DNA from: Deltaproteobacteria bacterium
GTDB lineage: Bacteria > Bdellovibrionota_C > UBA2361 > JAGFJO01
Reading direction: 5' to 3'
Assembly (NCBI GenBank): GCA_024102635.1
Contig: JAGFJO010000013.1
Coordinates: 1 to 64,000 of the forward strand
DNA length: 64,000 bases
The position numbers and the translations under genes were made by a program. Shown here one piece after another: positions 1-7,058 of this stretch; the stretch's first letter is position 1, and the number at the start of each line of letters is the position of its first letter. The notes under the pieces were generated by a model, which worked only from the letters and a program-made list of their open reading frames with translations, was not told the origin of the DNA and ran no database searches.

Positions 1-305
1 TAAGATCGTTCCCGCGAATTTATCGCCGAACGGAAAAGCTTTTGAAGAGCTTCTTGGTTAGCTTGAATCTTAAGCGCCTCGGACAGCTCGATCAAATACT
101 GCTCACCACCACCTGAATCAAAGTTCTGAATATACCAATCAACTAACTCAACAAATCGCTCGTTGTCCATCCAGCGTCGAAAAACAAGCATGGTAGCCCG
201 CTCAATTTTTGTCCGGAGTGGATCTAAATTGGGCCCGCAGCCCGCTTCGCCTCCGAGCGATGCAAACTCTTGATCAAATTCCTTCTTAAACTCGGCATAG
301 CTCAT
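1..305 (-). CDS. Hypothetical protein, 3' end outside window; probable first integron cassette gene
   Basis: An open frame runs from ATG at 305 leftwards off the window edge (101 codons visible) with no stop. The product begins MSYAEFKKEF and is acidic and helical-looking, with a Trp/Arg-rich patch (FRRWMDNERF) near residue 50. I do not recognise the family. It is read away from the integron integrase gene at 505 and starts about 30 bases after attI-like GTTAT motifs. This is where the first gene cassette of an integron is expected. An AGGAG sequence lies 17 bases before the ATG, which is too far for an ideal ribosome site, so the start is uncertain. The attC site that would define a cassette would lie beyond the left edge and cannot be seen. 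Confidence 0.55.
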   Translation of the reverse strand, partial: MSYAEFKKEFDQEFASLGGEAGCGPNLDPLRTKIERATMLVFRRWMDNERFVELVDWYIQNFDSGGGEQYLIELSEALKIQANQEALQKLFRSAINSRERS

Positions 306-332
306 CGAGTCGAAATCCAAAACTCCTAAAGG

Positions 333-380
333 GCATAACAAGATCATAACCAAGTCATAGATCAATGGTAGCCGGATAAC
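333..380 (-). other. Candidate attI recombination region (three GTTAT core-like motifs)
   Basis: Read on the minus strand, three motifs of the form GTTATNN lie at 374-380 (GTTATCC), 344-350 (GTTATGA) and 333-339 (GTTATGC), all in the same orientation. They sit between the integrase start and the leftward ORF. Integron attI sites occupy this position and contain GTTRRRY-like integrase-binding cores; GTTAT variants are known from Vibrio-type and attI1 sites. The most likely crossover would be at 333-339, just before the leftward ORF. The call rests on position and short motifs only. Confidence 0.4.
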
Positions 381-422
381 AGCCCCCAATCAATTTTAGA
401 AATTATTTAGCAATTTTCTGTG

Positions 423-451
423 GTTATACTCCAGTGACTGGGTTGATCTAA
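423..451 (-). promoter_or_regulatory. Candidate leftward promoter (Pc-like) for integron cassettes
   Basis: On the minus strand a TATAAC box (423-428) is preceded at 17 bases by TTAGAT (446-451). It points from the integrase towards the leftward ORF, as an integron cassette promoter should. The -35 match is only moderate. Confidence 0.3.
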
Positions 452-503
452 GCACTGAGGATCAACGGGTGGGAGGTGACGGGGTGATCCCACTCAGTTG
501 ATC
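442..503. repeat. Three GTTGATC boxes upstream of the integrase gene
   Basis: GTTGATC occurs at 442-448 and 497-503 on the plus strand and as its exact complement GATCAAC at 460-466. The first two form a perfect 7-bp inverted repeat with an 11-base spacer. The boxes end right at the integrase start. They could be operator sites or accessory integrase-binding sites. No LexA-type CTGT-N8-ACAG box was seen. Confidence 0.45.
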
Positions 504-504
504 C

Positions 505-1749
505 TTGGCTCCGTCGTCGGTGTTGAGAGTTTCAGGGCAACTTATAGTCGATTTGTTCGATAAGTTAGAGGTGAATGGAGAAATAAAGTGCCGCAATGGA
601 GGGGTTGGGGGTGCTCCAACCCTAACGCTATTCGATGCTGTTAGAGCAACGGCTAGAGTTAGGCTTCTTAGCCGTGCGACGGAGAAGAACTATCTACATT
701 GGATTCGGCATTTTTTGCGATTTCACAACAAACGGCATCCAAGAACAATGGGAGAGAAGGAGATCGAGCAGTTTTTGTCTTATCTTTCAATCAGGAGAAA
801 TGTGGCACCGTCCACACAGAGTCAGGCTTTAAATGCCATAGTATTTCTATACCGCGACGTTCTTCGAATAGATCTTGGAAGGTTTCAAAATATTCGCTGG
901 GCTAAACGCACGCAGGCGATCCCCGTCGTATTCACTCGCGAAGAGGTTCGAAATGTTCTTGTGCAGTTTAAGCAAGGTAGTCCACAAAAGCTCATCGCCC
1001 ATCTTCTCTACGGATGCGGATTGCGATTGACCGAAGCGCTCCATTTAAGAGTAAAGGATGTGGACTTTGGACAGGGGATCGTTGTAGTTCGTTCGTCCAA
1101 GGGCGGAAAAGATAGAGTTGTGCCGCTACCAAAACTGTTGGAGAAGCCGCTTCTCCGCCAGATTCAGCGAACTAAAGAAATTCACACTGGGGATCTTAAG
1201 GCCGGATATGGCAAGGCGTCGTTGCCATACGCGCTTGCTACAAAATATCCGAATGCTGGAAGTTCGCTAGCATGGCAATATTTGTTTCCATCTTACAAGT
1301 TGTCAGTAGATCCTCGCTCGGGGGAAACGAAGCGCCATCACCTCTACGATTCCATCATGGAAGGCGCGCTATCAGAGGCAGTGAGAAGATGCGGAATTAA
1401 CAAGAAGGTAAGCTGTCACACTTTTCGTCATAGCTACGCGACCCATTTACTAGAAAGCGGAAAAAACATTCGTGAGATTCAAACCCTGCTTGGACATAGC
1501 AATGTTAAAACCACAATGATCTACACGCATGTTGCGAAGGGGCCCGCTCCGAGGTGTGAGAGTCCGCTTGATTCTCTGTTTGGGTTCTCTGAGGTGCGGT
1601 CGGAACAGGGCCATAAAACGGTAGGAATTGGTGCTTATGACAATAAGAGTAAGGAGGCACTTGCAAGCTCTCTAAGCCAAACGGGGCGTAAGTACCGATG
1701 GGGAAGGAAACTACTCCAACTAATTCGAAGCAAGGTAATTAGGCGGTGA
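505..1749 (+). CDS. intI: Integron integrase (tyrosine recombinase)
   Basis: Site-specific recombinase that inserts and excises gene cassettes at attI/attC. Catalytic residues are visible: R174 in GCGLRLTE, the Lys-bearing SSKGGKDR turn, H305-x-x-R308 in HTFRHSYATHLL, H331 in LLGHS and Tyr340 in TTMIYTHV. The stretch at about residues 214-285, with LPYALATKYPNAG and DPRSGETKRHHLYD, is the extra segment that distinguishes IntI from XerC/D, and SPLDSLF after the Tyr is also IntI-like. The N-terminal core normally begins near residue 40, so the frame carries about 40 extra residues and has no in-frame ATG before residue 82. Translation must start at TTG505, GTG520 or GTG571, and none has a good ribosome site. 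A tail of about 55 residues after the IntI core is unusual. Confidence 0.9.
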   Translation: MAPSSVLRVSGQLIVDLFDKLEVNGEIKCRNGGVGGAPTLTLFDAVRATARVRLLSRATEKNYLHWIRHFLRFHNKRHPRTMGEKEIEQFLSYLSIRRNVAPSTQSQALNAIVFLYRDVLRIDLGRFQNIRWAKRTQAIPVVFTREEVRNVLVQFKQGSPQKLIAHLLYGCGLRLTEALHLRVKDVDFGQGIVVVRSSKGGKDRVVPLPKLLEKPLLRQIQRTKEIHTGDLKAGYGKASLPYALATKYPNAGSSLAWQYLFPSYKLSVDPRSGETKRHHLYDSIMEGALSEAVRRCGINKKVSCHTFRHSYATHLLESGKNIREIQTLLGHSNVKTTMIYTHVAKGPAPRCESPLDSLFGFSEVRSEQGHKTVGIGAYDNKSKEALASSLSQTGRKYRWGRKLLQLIRSKVIRR

Positions 1750-1868
1750 CAATGCTCAGCCGCGCAGTCACGTTACAAGTCAAAAGCAGTTATCGGTCAA
1801 TTGGGAAACTATTGCCCATAATTGCCGATAAGGAGGCGGGCCTTGTAGAAGGGGCGGCTTGGTGATTT

Positions 1869-2162
1869 ATGTTTCCTCATGAAAAATTCGAGGCTTATCA
1901 GCTCTCCATTCAATTTAGCGAATTGGCTTTAGAGCTGATTGACAATCTTCGATCGGGCGGAGCGCCGCTTAAAGATCAGTTGCGAAGGGCTGCTTTCTCA
2001 ATTTCGCTTAATATCGCCGAGGGCACCGGAAAGACTGGAAGGCCCGACCGGAAGCGATTCTATGCCATCGCCAGAGGAACCGCTGTGGAATGTGCTGCCG
2101 TATGCGACCTGGTTGTCATGCTGCAACCGGCACTTACCCATAAAGCGGATGAATCCCCCTAG
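1869..2162 (+). CDS. Four-helix-bundle protein (S23/TIGR02436-type), short
   Basis: Starts FPHEKFEAYQLSIQF and contains the family hallmarks LRRAAFSISLNIAEGTGK and RKRFYAIARGTAVECAA, typical of four-helix-bundle proteins of about 115-125 residues first noted in 23S rRNA intervening sequences. This copy ends at 97 residues after VVMLQPALTHK, so the last helix is probably missing. I saw no convincing continuation in another frame. The function of the family is unknown. It sits alone between the integrase and a minus-strand gene pair, in an accessory region where such genes are common. Confidence 0.7.
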   Translation: MFPHEKFEAYQLSIQFSELALELIDNLRSGGAPLKDQLRRAAFSISLNIAEGTGKTGRPDRKRFYAIARGTAVECAAVCDLVVMLQPALTHKADESP

Positions 2163-2215
2163 TCCTTACTTCACTAGAACTAGAAAACTAATCCCGTAAG
2201 AGGGGGTTTATAATG

Positions 2216-2264
2216 CCGCTCAGAGCACACCGGTCGCACGGTATCCTCAGTCGGCTCTGAGTGG
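2216..2264. repeat. Inverted repeat (11 bp arms) between convergent genes
   Basis: CCGCTCAGAGC (2216-2226) pairs with GCTCTGAGTGG (2254-2264) apart from one G-T wobble. The 27-base loop can form a nested ACCG/CGGT stem. Neither side carries a T-run, so it is not a classical terminator. The arms lack GTTRRRY/RYYYAAC ends, so it is not a recognisable attC site. Confidence 0.6.
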
Positions 2265-2267
2265 GTA

Positions 2268-2732
2268 CTATTGCTTTTGATTCATCGCCAAAGCAGCTTT
2301 TAGGGCCGGAAGCGCCGCGCGATCTTTATCTCGTCCGGCCGCCTCTTTGCTTGCAATGATTCGATCGAGGGGAAGAACTTTAACTGTCGCGCCCCCTATT
2401 AAAATTTCAACAGACCGGGAAAATTCGTCTTCAAAACTCCCAAGCCCGTGCATATGGGTCACCAGGTCGAAGACCTTAAGCTGGTCCGGGCCTATCATAG
2501 GTGGATTCTGCCCGGCCACTCCTGGCGGAATGTAGAATCCGCCAACACTTTGAATGGCCGCTAAAAAATGGCTAGAACCGAGGTCTTTTACCCATAAATC
2601 CACATCATCGGTTACCACATTCGCGCCCTGCAATCCGGCCGCAGTGAGGCCAACGATCATAAACTGGACATTGTGGGCCGTCAGAGCCTCAAGAAGCCGC
2701 TTTTCGTCCCTTACAAGATAATTAGCAGCCAA
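2268..2732 (-). CDS. Nucleotidyltransferase-fold protein (AbiEii/MNT-like)
   Basis: A 154-residue protein with an N-terminal minimal nucleotidyltransferase pattern: IVGLTAAGLQG followed by TDDVDLWV, matching the G-x-x-A ... D-x-D layout of the fold. The C-terminal half (VLPLDRIIASKEAAGRDKDR) is typical of such proteins, where a lysine/arginine helix precedes the end. The preceding small gene overlaps it by 11 bases, so the two are probably translationally coupled. That arrangement resembles toxin-antitoxin pairs of nucleotidyltransferase type, but the partner is not a recognised HEPN protein. Substrate and activity are not determinable here. Confidence 0.6.
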   Translation of the reverse strand: MAANYLVRDEKRLLEALTAHNVQFMIVGLTAAGLQGANVVTDDVDLWVKDLGSSHFLAAIQSVGGFYIPPGVAGQNPPMIGPDQLKVFDLVTHMHGLGSFEDEFSRSVEILIGGATVKVLPLDRIIASKEAAGRDKDRAALPALKAALAMNQKQ

Positions 2733-2943
2733 ATCTCAGCTCTCTTTTTCGTAAAACTGATGCAAATCGCTGCTCAGGTGTGAGTCTTTGAAAGAGGGCG
2801 ATATTAATAAGGTCCTGAATTTCAAATTCGGGATGTTGCTCGTGAACTTTAGCTGCTTTGGCGGTCGCAGCTTCGACAGCGTGAAAGTAGTCGCGCTGCT
2901 CTTCTGTAAGTGCATCTAAGAAACGCTTTCGCCGGTCATCCAT
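2722..2943 (-). CDS. Small hypothetical protein coupled to the nucleotidyltransferase
   Basis: A 73-residue, charged, largely helical protein (MDDRRKRFLDALTEEQRDYF) with no signal peptide or membrane segment. Its stop overlaps the start of the downstream nucleotidyltransferase gene. The size, charge and coupling suggest an antitoxin or partner subunit, but I recognise no DNA-binding motif. Its reading frame continues the leftward transcription unit 2943-2268. Confidence 0.55.
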   Translation of the reverse strand: MDDRRKRFLDALTEEQRDYFHAVEAATAKAAKVHEQHPEFEIQDLINIALFQRLTPEQRFASVLRKRELRFGC

Positions 2944-3049
2944 AGCTTACAGTGTAACCCTAACTGCGAGCCGTGTCGATTTTCAAAAATTAGGTTTTCA
3001 TTCGCTGGGTTATTGTCCGAACTTATCCTTTGCAGCTACGATAGGCATA

Positions 3050-3868
3050 ATGCTCCTCAGTCTCCTAAAATTCGTCCTGGTATCCTTTGCTTTGCTCGCT
3101 GTACTCGTATACTTCGCGCAAACAAGTCTTATTTACTTTCCGCAGTCATACGAGTACCCGCCTGAGCGATACTTCAGGCAGCCGCTTGAAAAACTTGAGT
3201 TTGATACTTCAAGTGGCCGGCAAGTGAGCTTTTATATGCCGCGTGGAACCGGGATGGGAATTCCTCCCACTGTTATCTGGGTCTTCTTTAATGGTAACGC
3301 CGCGCGGGCGCTGGATTGGCCGCAAGAGATCGCTGACCGGGCTCCTGAGGGCACGGCGCTGCTTTTTGTGGATTATCCAGGCTACGGGCTCTCCGAAGGC
3401 AAGGTTTCGCGGGCAGCTATCAGAGAAGTTTTGGAGAAACTGCCGGAAGCGCTGCTTAAAGCGCATCCGGAGGCGAAAGAGGCGTTCGAGCAGCGAATGG
3501 GTGTTGTAGGAAACTCGATAGGGGCCGCAGTCGCCCTTGAGCTTGCGGCGAAGTACCCTGCCCAAAAAATTGTGCTTATCGCCCCTTTCACTTCGATGCG
3601 TGACATGGTGAAGACAACTCAGTATGCGATCTTCCATTGGCTCCTTACAGAGCGGTTTGACAATACAGAGAGACTTAAAGAGATCTTCGCCCGTGCAGAG
3701 CGGCCGCAAGTCTTCATTTACCATGGGACAAGGGATGATGTGATTCCCTACTCGATGTCGAAATCACTCAAGGCTGCTTTTCCCGAGCTTGTTCATGAGG
3801 AAGTCGCAAACGGTACTCATCAGCTCCTTGATAATGTTTCGGCGAAGATTGTATCGGTGATGAAATAG
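3050..3868 (+). CDS. Membrane-anchored alpha/beta hydrolase (Bem46/ABHD13-like)
   Basis: A single N-terminal membrane segment (about residues 4-24) is followed by an alpha/beta-hydrolase domain. FFNGNAARALDW is the oxyanion region, DYPGYGLSEG is a family motif, GNSIGAA holds the nucleophile Ser, YHGTRDDVIPY the acid and NGTHQLL the catalytic His. The length of 272 residues is normal for the family. The N-terminus places the catalytic domain probably on the periplasmic side. The substrate is unknown; family members are esterases or thioesterases. It is a single gene with its own upstream gap. Confidence 0.8.
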   Translation: MLLSLLKFVLVSFALLAVLVYFAQTSLIYFPQSYEYPPERYFRQPLEKLEFDTSSGRQVSFYMPRGTGMGIPPTVIWVFFNGNAARALDWPQEIADRAPEGTALLFVDYPGYGLSEGKVSRAAIREVLEKLPEALLKAHPEAKEAFEQRMGVVGNSIGAAVALELAAKYPAQKIVLIAPFTSMRDMVKTTQYAIFHWLLTERFDNTERLKEIFARAERPQVFIYHGTRDDVIPYSMSKSLKAAFPELVHEEVANGTHQLLDNVSAKIVSVMK

Positions 3869-3892
3869 CACCCTGCCACTCATGATCATAAT

Positions 3893-3917
3893 CATCTTTG
3901 AGCTTCCTCAAATGATG
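3893..3917 (+). terminator. Stem-loop after the hydrolase gene
   Basis: CATC-TTTGAG and CTCAAA-T-GATG form a stem of 10 pairs with one bulge around a CTTC tetraloop. The following sequence is T-rich but interrupted, so termination may be partial. Confidence 0.35.
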
Positions 3918-3931
3918 TATCTCTATTTAAT
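3915..3931 (+). promoter_or_regulatory. 17-base element shared with 5253-5269
   Basis: ATGTATCTCTATTTAAT here and ATGTATCTCTATATAAT at 5253-5269 differ at one base. Both lie just before or at the start of a gene of unclear function, and both end in a -10-like TATNTAAT. They may be a common promoter or operator element, though chance cannot be excluded. Confidence 0.3.
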
Positions 3932-3957
3932 CATTAATTTTTAGGAGAGAGGGCCAT

Positions 3958-5196
3958 ATGATCTCTCATACAGATGTTGTTACGCGGGACGTTTTGAATA
4001 AGCTGGTTGAGTTTGAAGGGGACCCGGCCATCAGCGTCATACTTGGCACCTCCCCTACTGTTACCGAACGTGGCCCGATTAAACTCTCCAATGCCTTAAA
4101 GCAAGTTCAGTCCGAGCTAAAAAAGGCAGGCGTCCGCTTTGGAATTATCGAAAGCGAACTAACAGAGATAAAAAAACTAGAGACCACGCCCCCTTTTTGG
4201 AGCTTTCAGGGAGAGAGCTTGGCGATATATGCAGCGCCGGGTTTTCTCCGGTTTTTTAGGCTCCCCGTTAAGGCAAATGAGCTTGTTGTGGTGAGCAAGC
4301 ACTTTTATCTCCGCCCGCTTTTTAAGATGCTGCAAGGAAACGGCCTTTATTATGTGCTCTCTTTAAGTCAGAACAACAGCGCACTTTATGCGTGTACCAG
4401 AGATACGATCTCTGCTCTTCATTTTGAAGCTCTGCCTACCATGCAGGAGACACAGCGGTTTCTTGACGACGAGCGGCAGTTACAGTTTCACACCGACTCA
4501 GGGGCCGGTGTCGTTTCTCCCGCTACGGGACGGAGGCGCCAGGCAATGTTTTTCGGGCACGGTGCCGGTAGCGAAAGAGAGAACGAGAAGATTCGTGTTG
4601 CCGAGCATCTTCGCGCTTTAGACAAGGTTGTTTGTGAGGTGCTGGCAAACCAGCAAGCGCCACTTGTAGTTGCGGGAGCTGAGTTTCTACATGGGATTTA
4701 CAGAGAGCAGTCCAGTTACCCCAACTTGCTGAAGCCCGGGGTTAGCGGAAATTTCGAATTAGGCGATGAGCGCAGGCTGCATGCCGAGTCATGGACGATA
4801 GTAAGGCCAATCTTCGAGGTCGACCGGAAAAATGCACTGCATCGTTACCGTGAGATCGGTGACAGGCAGCTCATAATCGAAACGCTTCATCCCCTGCTCC
4901 CGGCTGCAGAGTTCGGAGCTGTGGAGACTTTATTTATTGCGGAAGATGCGTCGGCCTGGGCTCATTACAATCCTGAAGATATAGAGGTCGAGATCGCAAA
5001 GGAACCGGTATATGGCTTCGATGAGCTTTATGACGTCGCGGCGCGCGCCGTTTTCACAAATGGCGGCAAGGTTCTAATTGTAGAGCGTGATGCCATGCCG
5101 GCAGCCCGCCCGGCGGCTGCCATTCTGCGTTTCCCGTACAAAGCAGCGACCATTGAGGCGTCAAGCCGCGAGCGGGGTGACTACTCTTCTCCTTGA
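3958..5196 (+). CDS. baeRF-type archaeo-eukaryotic release-factor-like protein
   Basis: A 412-residue cytosolic protein resembling the bacterial archaeo-eukaryotic release factor families (baeRF3/7 type), which are proposed ribosome-associated or hibernation/rescue factors. Supporting features are the N-terminal ISVILGTSP segment with a helical ELKKAG region, the middle FWSFQGESLAIYAAPGF segment where family members carry eRF1-like N/M domains, and the C-terminal pelota/L7Ae-like domain ending in a Gly-containing ERDAMP...AAILRFPY, which matches the family's terminal AAILRY. The ribosome site AGGAGAGAGGG lies correctly before the ATG. It has its own promoter-like element and is followed by two unrecognised proteins. 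The exact subfamily is uncertain. Confidence 0.7.
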   Translation: MISHTDVVTRDVLNKLVEFEGDPAISVILGTSPTVTERGPIKLSNALKQVQSELKKAGVRFGIIESELTEIKKLETTPPFWSFQGESLAIYAAPGFLRFFRLPVKANELVVVSKHFYLRPLFKMLQGNGLYYVLSLSQNNSALYACTRDTISALHFEALPTMQETQRFLDDERQLQFHTDSGAGVVSPATGRRRQAMFFGHGAGSERENEKIRVAEHLRALDKVVCEVLANQQAPLVVAGAEFLHGIYREQSSYPNLLKPGVSGNFELGDERRLHAESWTIVRPIFEVDRKNALHRYREIGDRQLIIETLHPLLPAAEFGAVETLFIAEDASAWAHYNPEDIEVEIAKEPVYGFDELYDVAARAVFTNGGKVLIVERDAMPAARPAAAILRFPYKAATIEASSRERGDYSSP

Positions 5197-5252
5197 CGCC
5201 CCTTCCTGATCGAATACTTATTCTGTTTCAAGGCCGTTATATAGGTTAAGAA

Positions 5253-5269
5253 ATGTATCTCTATATAAT
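5253..5269 (+). promoter_or_regulatory. Second copy of the 17-base shared element
   Basis: See the copy at 3915-3931. Here the element covers the first possible start codon of the following gene and contains TATATAAT at 5262-5269, an excellent -10 match. Confidence 0.3.
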
Positions 5270-6161
5270 TGAGCCTATGGACCCAGTAAAAGATCCAAAG
5301 CCCGAGCCACGTAAAGAATCAGAAGCCATTACGGCAGCACAGATAGATACCGCCCTTATGATTGCGGATCTCGACTATGCATTGATGGAACGGCTTAATA
5401 CCACTTTAAAGCCATTATCCCAAGCGGGAATGATGATCCTGCTCGACAGCCTCGATAAAAAGATAGAAGCACGGATGATGGAGCTGATCAAAGAGATGGA
5501 GAAGCGCGGGTACGAACTCTCGTATCAAGCGCTAATTTCTAATCGAGGAGAGGATCCGGCCGTAGTTGTTACTGCCCGGCATATGGAAACAGGAAGCTAT
5601 GGAATTCCCAATGTTAATTTTTTAGACGAGATCGCCCCTCCCCTTGAGCGCGGAGAGTCGCTTAATCCTCGAGAAAAGCAGCTTATGTCATCGTATGATG
5701 AAGATGAGCCGGGAAAATCTCCGCTCAGCCGATTTCAGGTGGAGCAGTTCTCTCCTGATATGCCTGTAAGATTTATTATTAGACAGCCGAGCATGGTCGA
5801 TAAGTCCTTTGACTTTAATGTGCAGTATAGTCCTCCGGCTTTTGAAAGTGCTTTTAGGAAAGTCGCTCACTGCTTGTCGGGAGAAGAGACCGGGTATTGC
5901 CATCTTTACCATGAAGTAGTGCTGGGTACCGTGCGCTCATCGCTCTATGAGCTTTCAGGTGGGGTGTTCGGTCAACGCGAGTTCCCGGAGATCGATTCGG
6001 AAAAGAGCGGAGTCTCAACAAGAGGCGAGATTCACGTAAAGGCTTTCTGTCCCATCTCCCCCAATAATGAGGGCGAGTCGTGGCCGCTTATCAGGATATC
6101 GGCTATTAGAGATGATGATTTTTCCCCCTATCCTTTTGCATTTCAACATTCTCACGAATAA
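5253..6161 (+). CDS. Hypothetical protein
   Basis: A 302-residue acidic protein without signal peptide or membrane segment; I do not recognise it. Residues about 30-95 are predicted mostly helical (LMIADLDYALMERL...MMELIKEMEKRGYEL). The rest is a beta-rich region with RFIIRQPSMVDKSF. Two starts are possible. ATG5253 lies inside the 17-base element shared with the upstream gene. ATG5277 (MDPVKDPKPEP) would make that element a promoter with an almost leaderless message. Neither has a strong ribosome site. It follows the baeRF-like gene by 56 bases on the same strand. Confidence 0.65.
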   Translation: MYLYIIEPMDPVKDPKPEPRKESEAITAAQIDTALMIADLDYALMERLNTTLKPLSQAGMMILLDSLDKKIEARMMELIKEMEKRGYELSYQALISNRGEDPAVVVTARHMETGSYGIPNVNFLDEIAPPLERGESLNPREKQLMSSYDEDEPGKSPLSRFQVEQFSPDMPVRFIIRQPSMVDKSFDFNVQYSPPAFESAFRKVAHCLSGEETGYCHLYHEVVLGTVRSSLYELSGGVFGQREFPEIDSEKSGVSTRGEIHVKAFCPISPNNEGESWPLIRISAIRDDDFSPYPFAFQHSHE

Positions 6162-6310
6162 GCGTGCATGAGCTGCCTGGGAGTTAAATTCGCAAATAAC
6201 ATCAGCAAGCTACACATTCTCCTGTAAGCGCTAATAAATCCGAAAGAATAAGTAAAATTTCCGTTGAAACCGCAATATCATAAGTGTGGGAGAGTGAAAG
6301 ATTGTGAGCT

Positions 6311-7057
6311 ATGGCTGATCTAACGTCCAAAAGAAGCCCGACCCAGCTTGTCATCAGCTTCGAAGCGAGTACCCTGCCGGCGGCGGATGAGAGAGGATCG
6401 CAACTCAGGGAGTCTGCATGCCGTGATCTGATAAGTCGAGGCGACTCACGAGCGGAGCTCAGCGAGAAGCGGCTAGCGATGGATGAGATGTGGCTTGATG
6501 CGTTCATTTCGCCCGAGCGACTGAGCGATGCGCTTCGAGAATTAGGGCTGCCGACACTAAAGAGTGATGTGGAAACAACTCGGCATAGCTTTGATCGGTG
6601 GTTTTCGCACTATCACATTGACGGCAAAGACGTTTCGCTCATCTCCTCCCTGCTTAAAGCAGTATCGGCTGTGCCCGAGGAGTGCATCTCCGATTATAGG
6701 CAGTCCGGCCCATTGAAAGCCGTGCAGCTAAGCGAGGCCGGTCGCCGAATTCTAATTGCTCTTGATTTCATCGGTTCTGATGCCGTTTTCGATGCAAGGA
6801 GGAGCGCGGATCTGGGTAACTGGAGAGTGAAAAGCGGCGAGGAAACTTGGAATTGGCTTGCTCCAAGAGCAATGGATAAGATTGCGCTAGTGCAGCGCTG
6901 CGTAGCAATCATCGATAGGATGGTTGAACTCGGTATCTGTACTACTGAGAACCGCGATAAAGACATGCTGCATTTCAGCGCGATGGTGGAGACTTCCAAT
7001 AAGAGCCCGGAAGGGCGGCATGAAGAGCCCTCCTTTCCGCTTCGAAAGGCGCGCTAA
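6311..7057 (+). CDS. Hypothetical protein
   Basis: A 248-residue soluble protein of unknown family, mostly helical by composition. It carries many Arg/Glu/Ser residues, a central WFSHYHIDGKDVSL segment, and SEAGRRILIALDFIG around residue 140. There is no signal peptide, membrane segment or recognisable catalytic motif. It is the third plus-strand gene after the hydrolase/baeRF pair, spaced 149 bases from the previous gene, and converges on an acyl-CoA dehydrogenase gene with only one base between their ends. The codon pattern keeps the frame open across the full length, which supports a real gene. Confidence 0.6.
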   Translation: MADLTSKRSPTQLVISFEASTLPAADERGSQLRESACRDLISRGDSRAELSEKRLAMDEMWLDAFISPERLSDALRELGLPTLKSDVETTRHSFDRWFSHYHIDGKDVSLISSLLKAVSAVPEECISDYRQSGPLKAVQLSEAGRRILIALDFIGSDAVFDARRSADLGNWRVKSGEETWNWLAPRAMDKIALVQRCVAIIDRMVELGICTTENRDKDMLHFSAMVETSNKSPEGRHEEPSFPLRKAR

Positions 7058-7058
7058 A

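Noticed and set aside
1869..2199. A frameshift in the four-helix-bundle gene
   Set aside because: The overlapping second frame (1939-2199) does not continue the family's usual C-terminus, so truncation is a better reading than a simple frameshift.
2216..2264. The inverted repeat near the integrase as a possible attC site
   Set aside because: Its ends lack GTTRRRY/RYYYAAC core sites and it lies on the 3' side of the integrase, not on the attI side.
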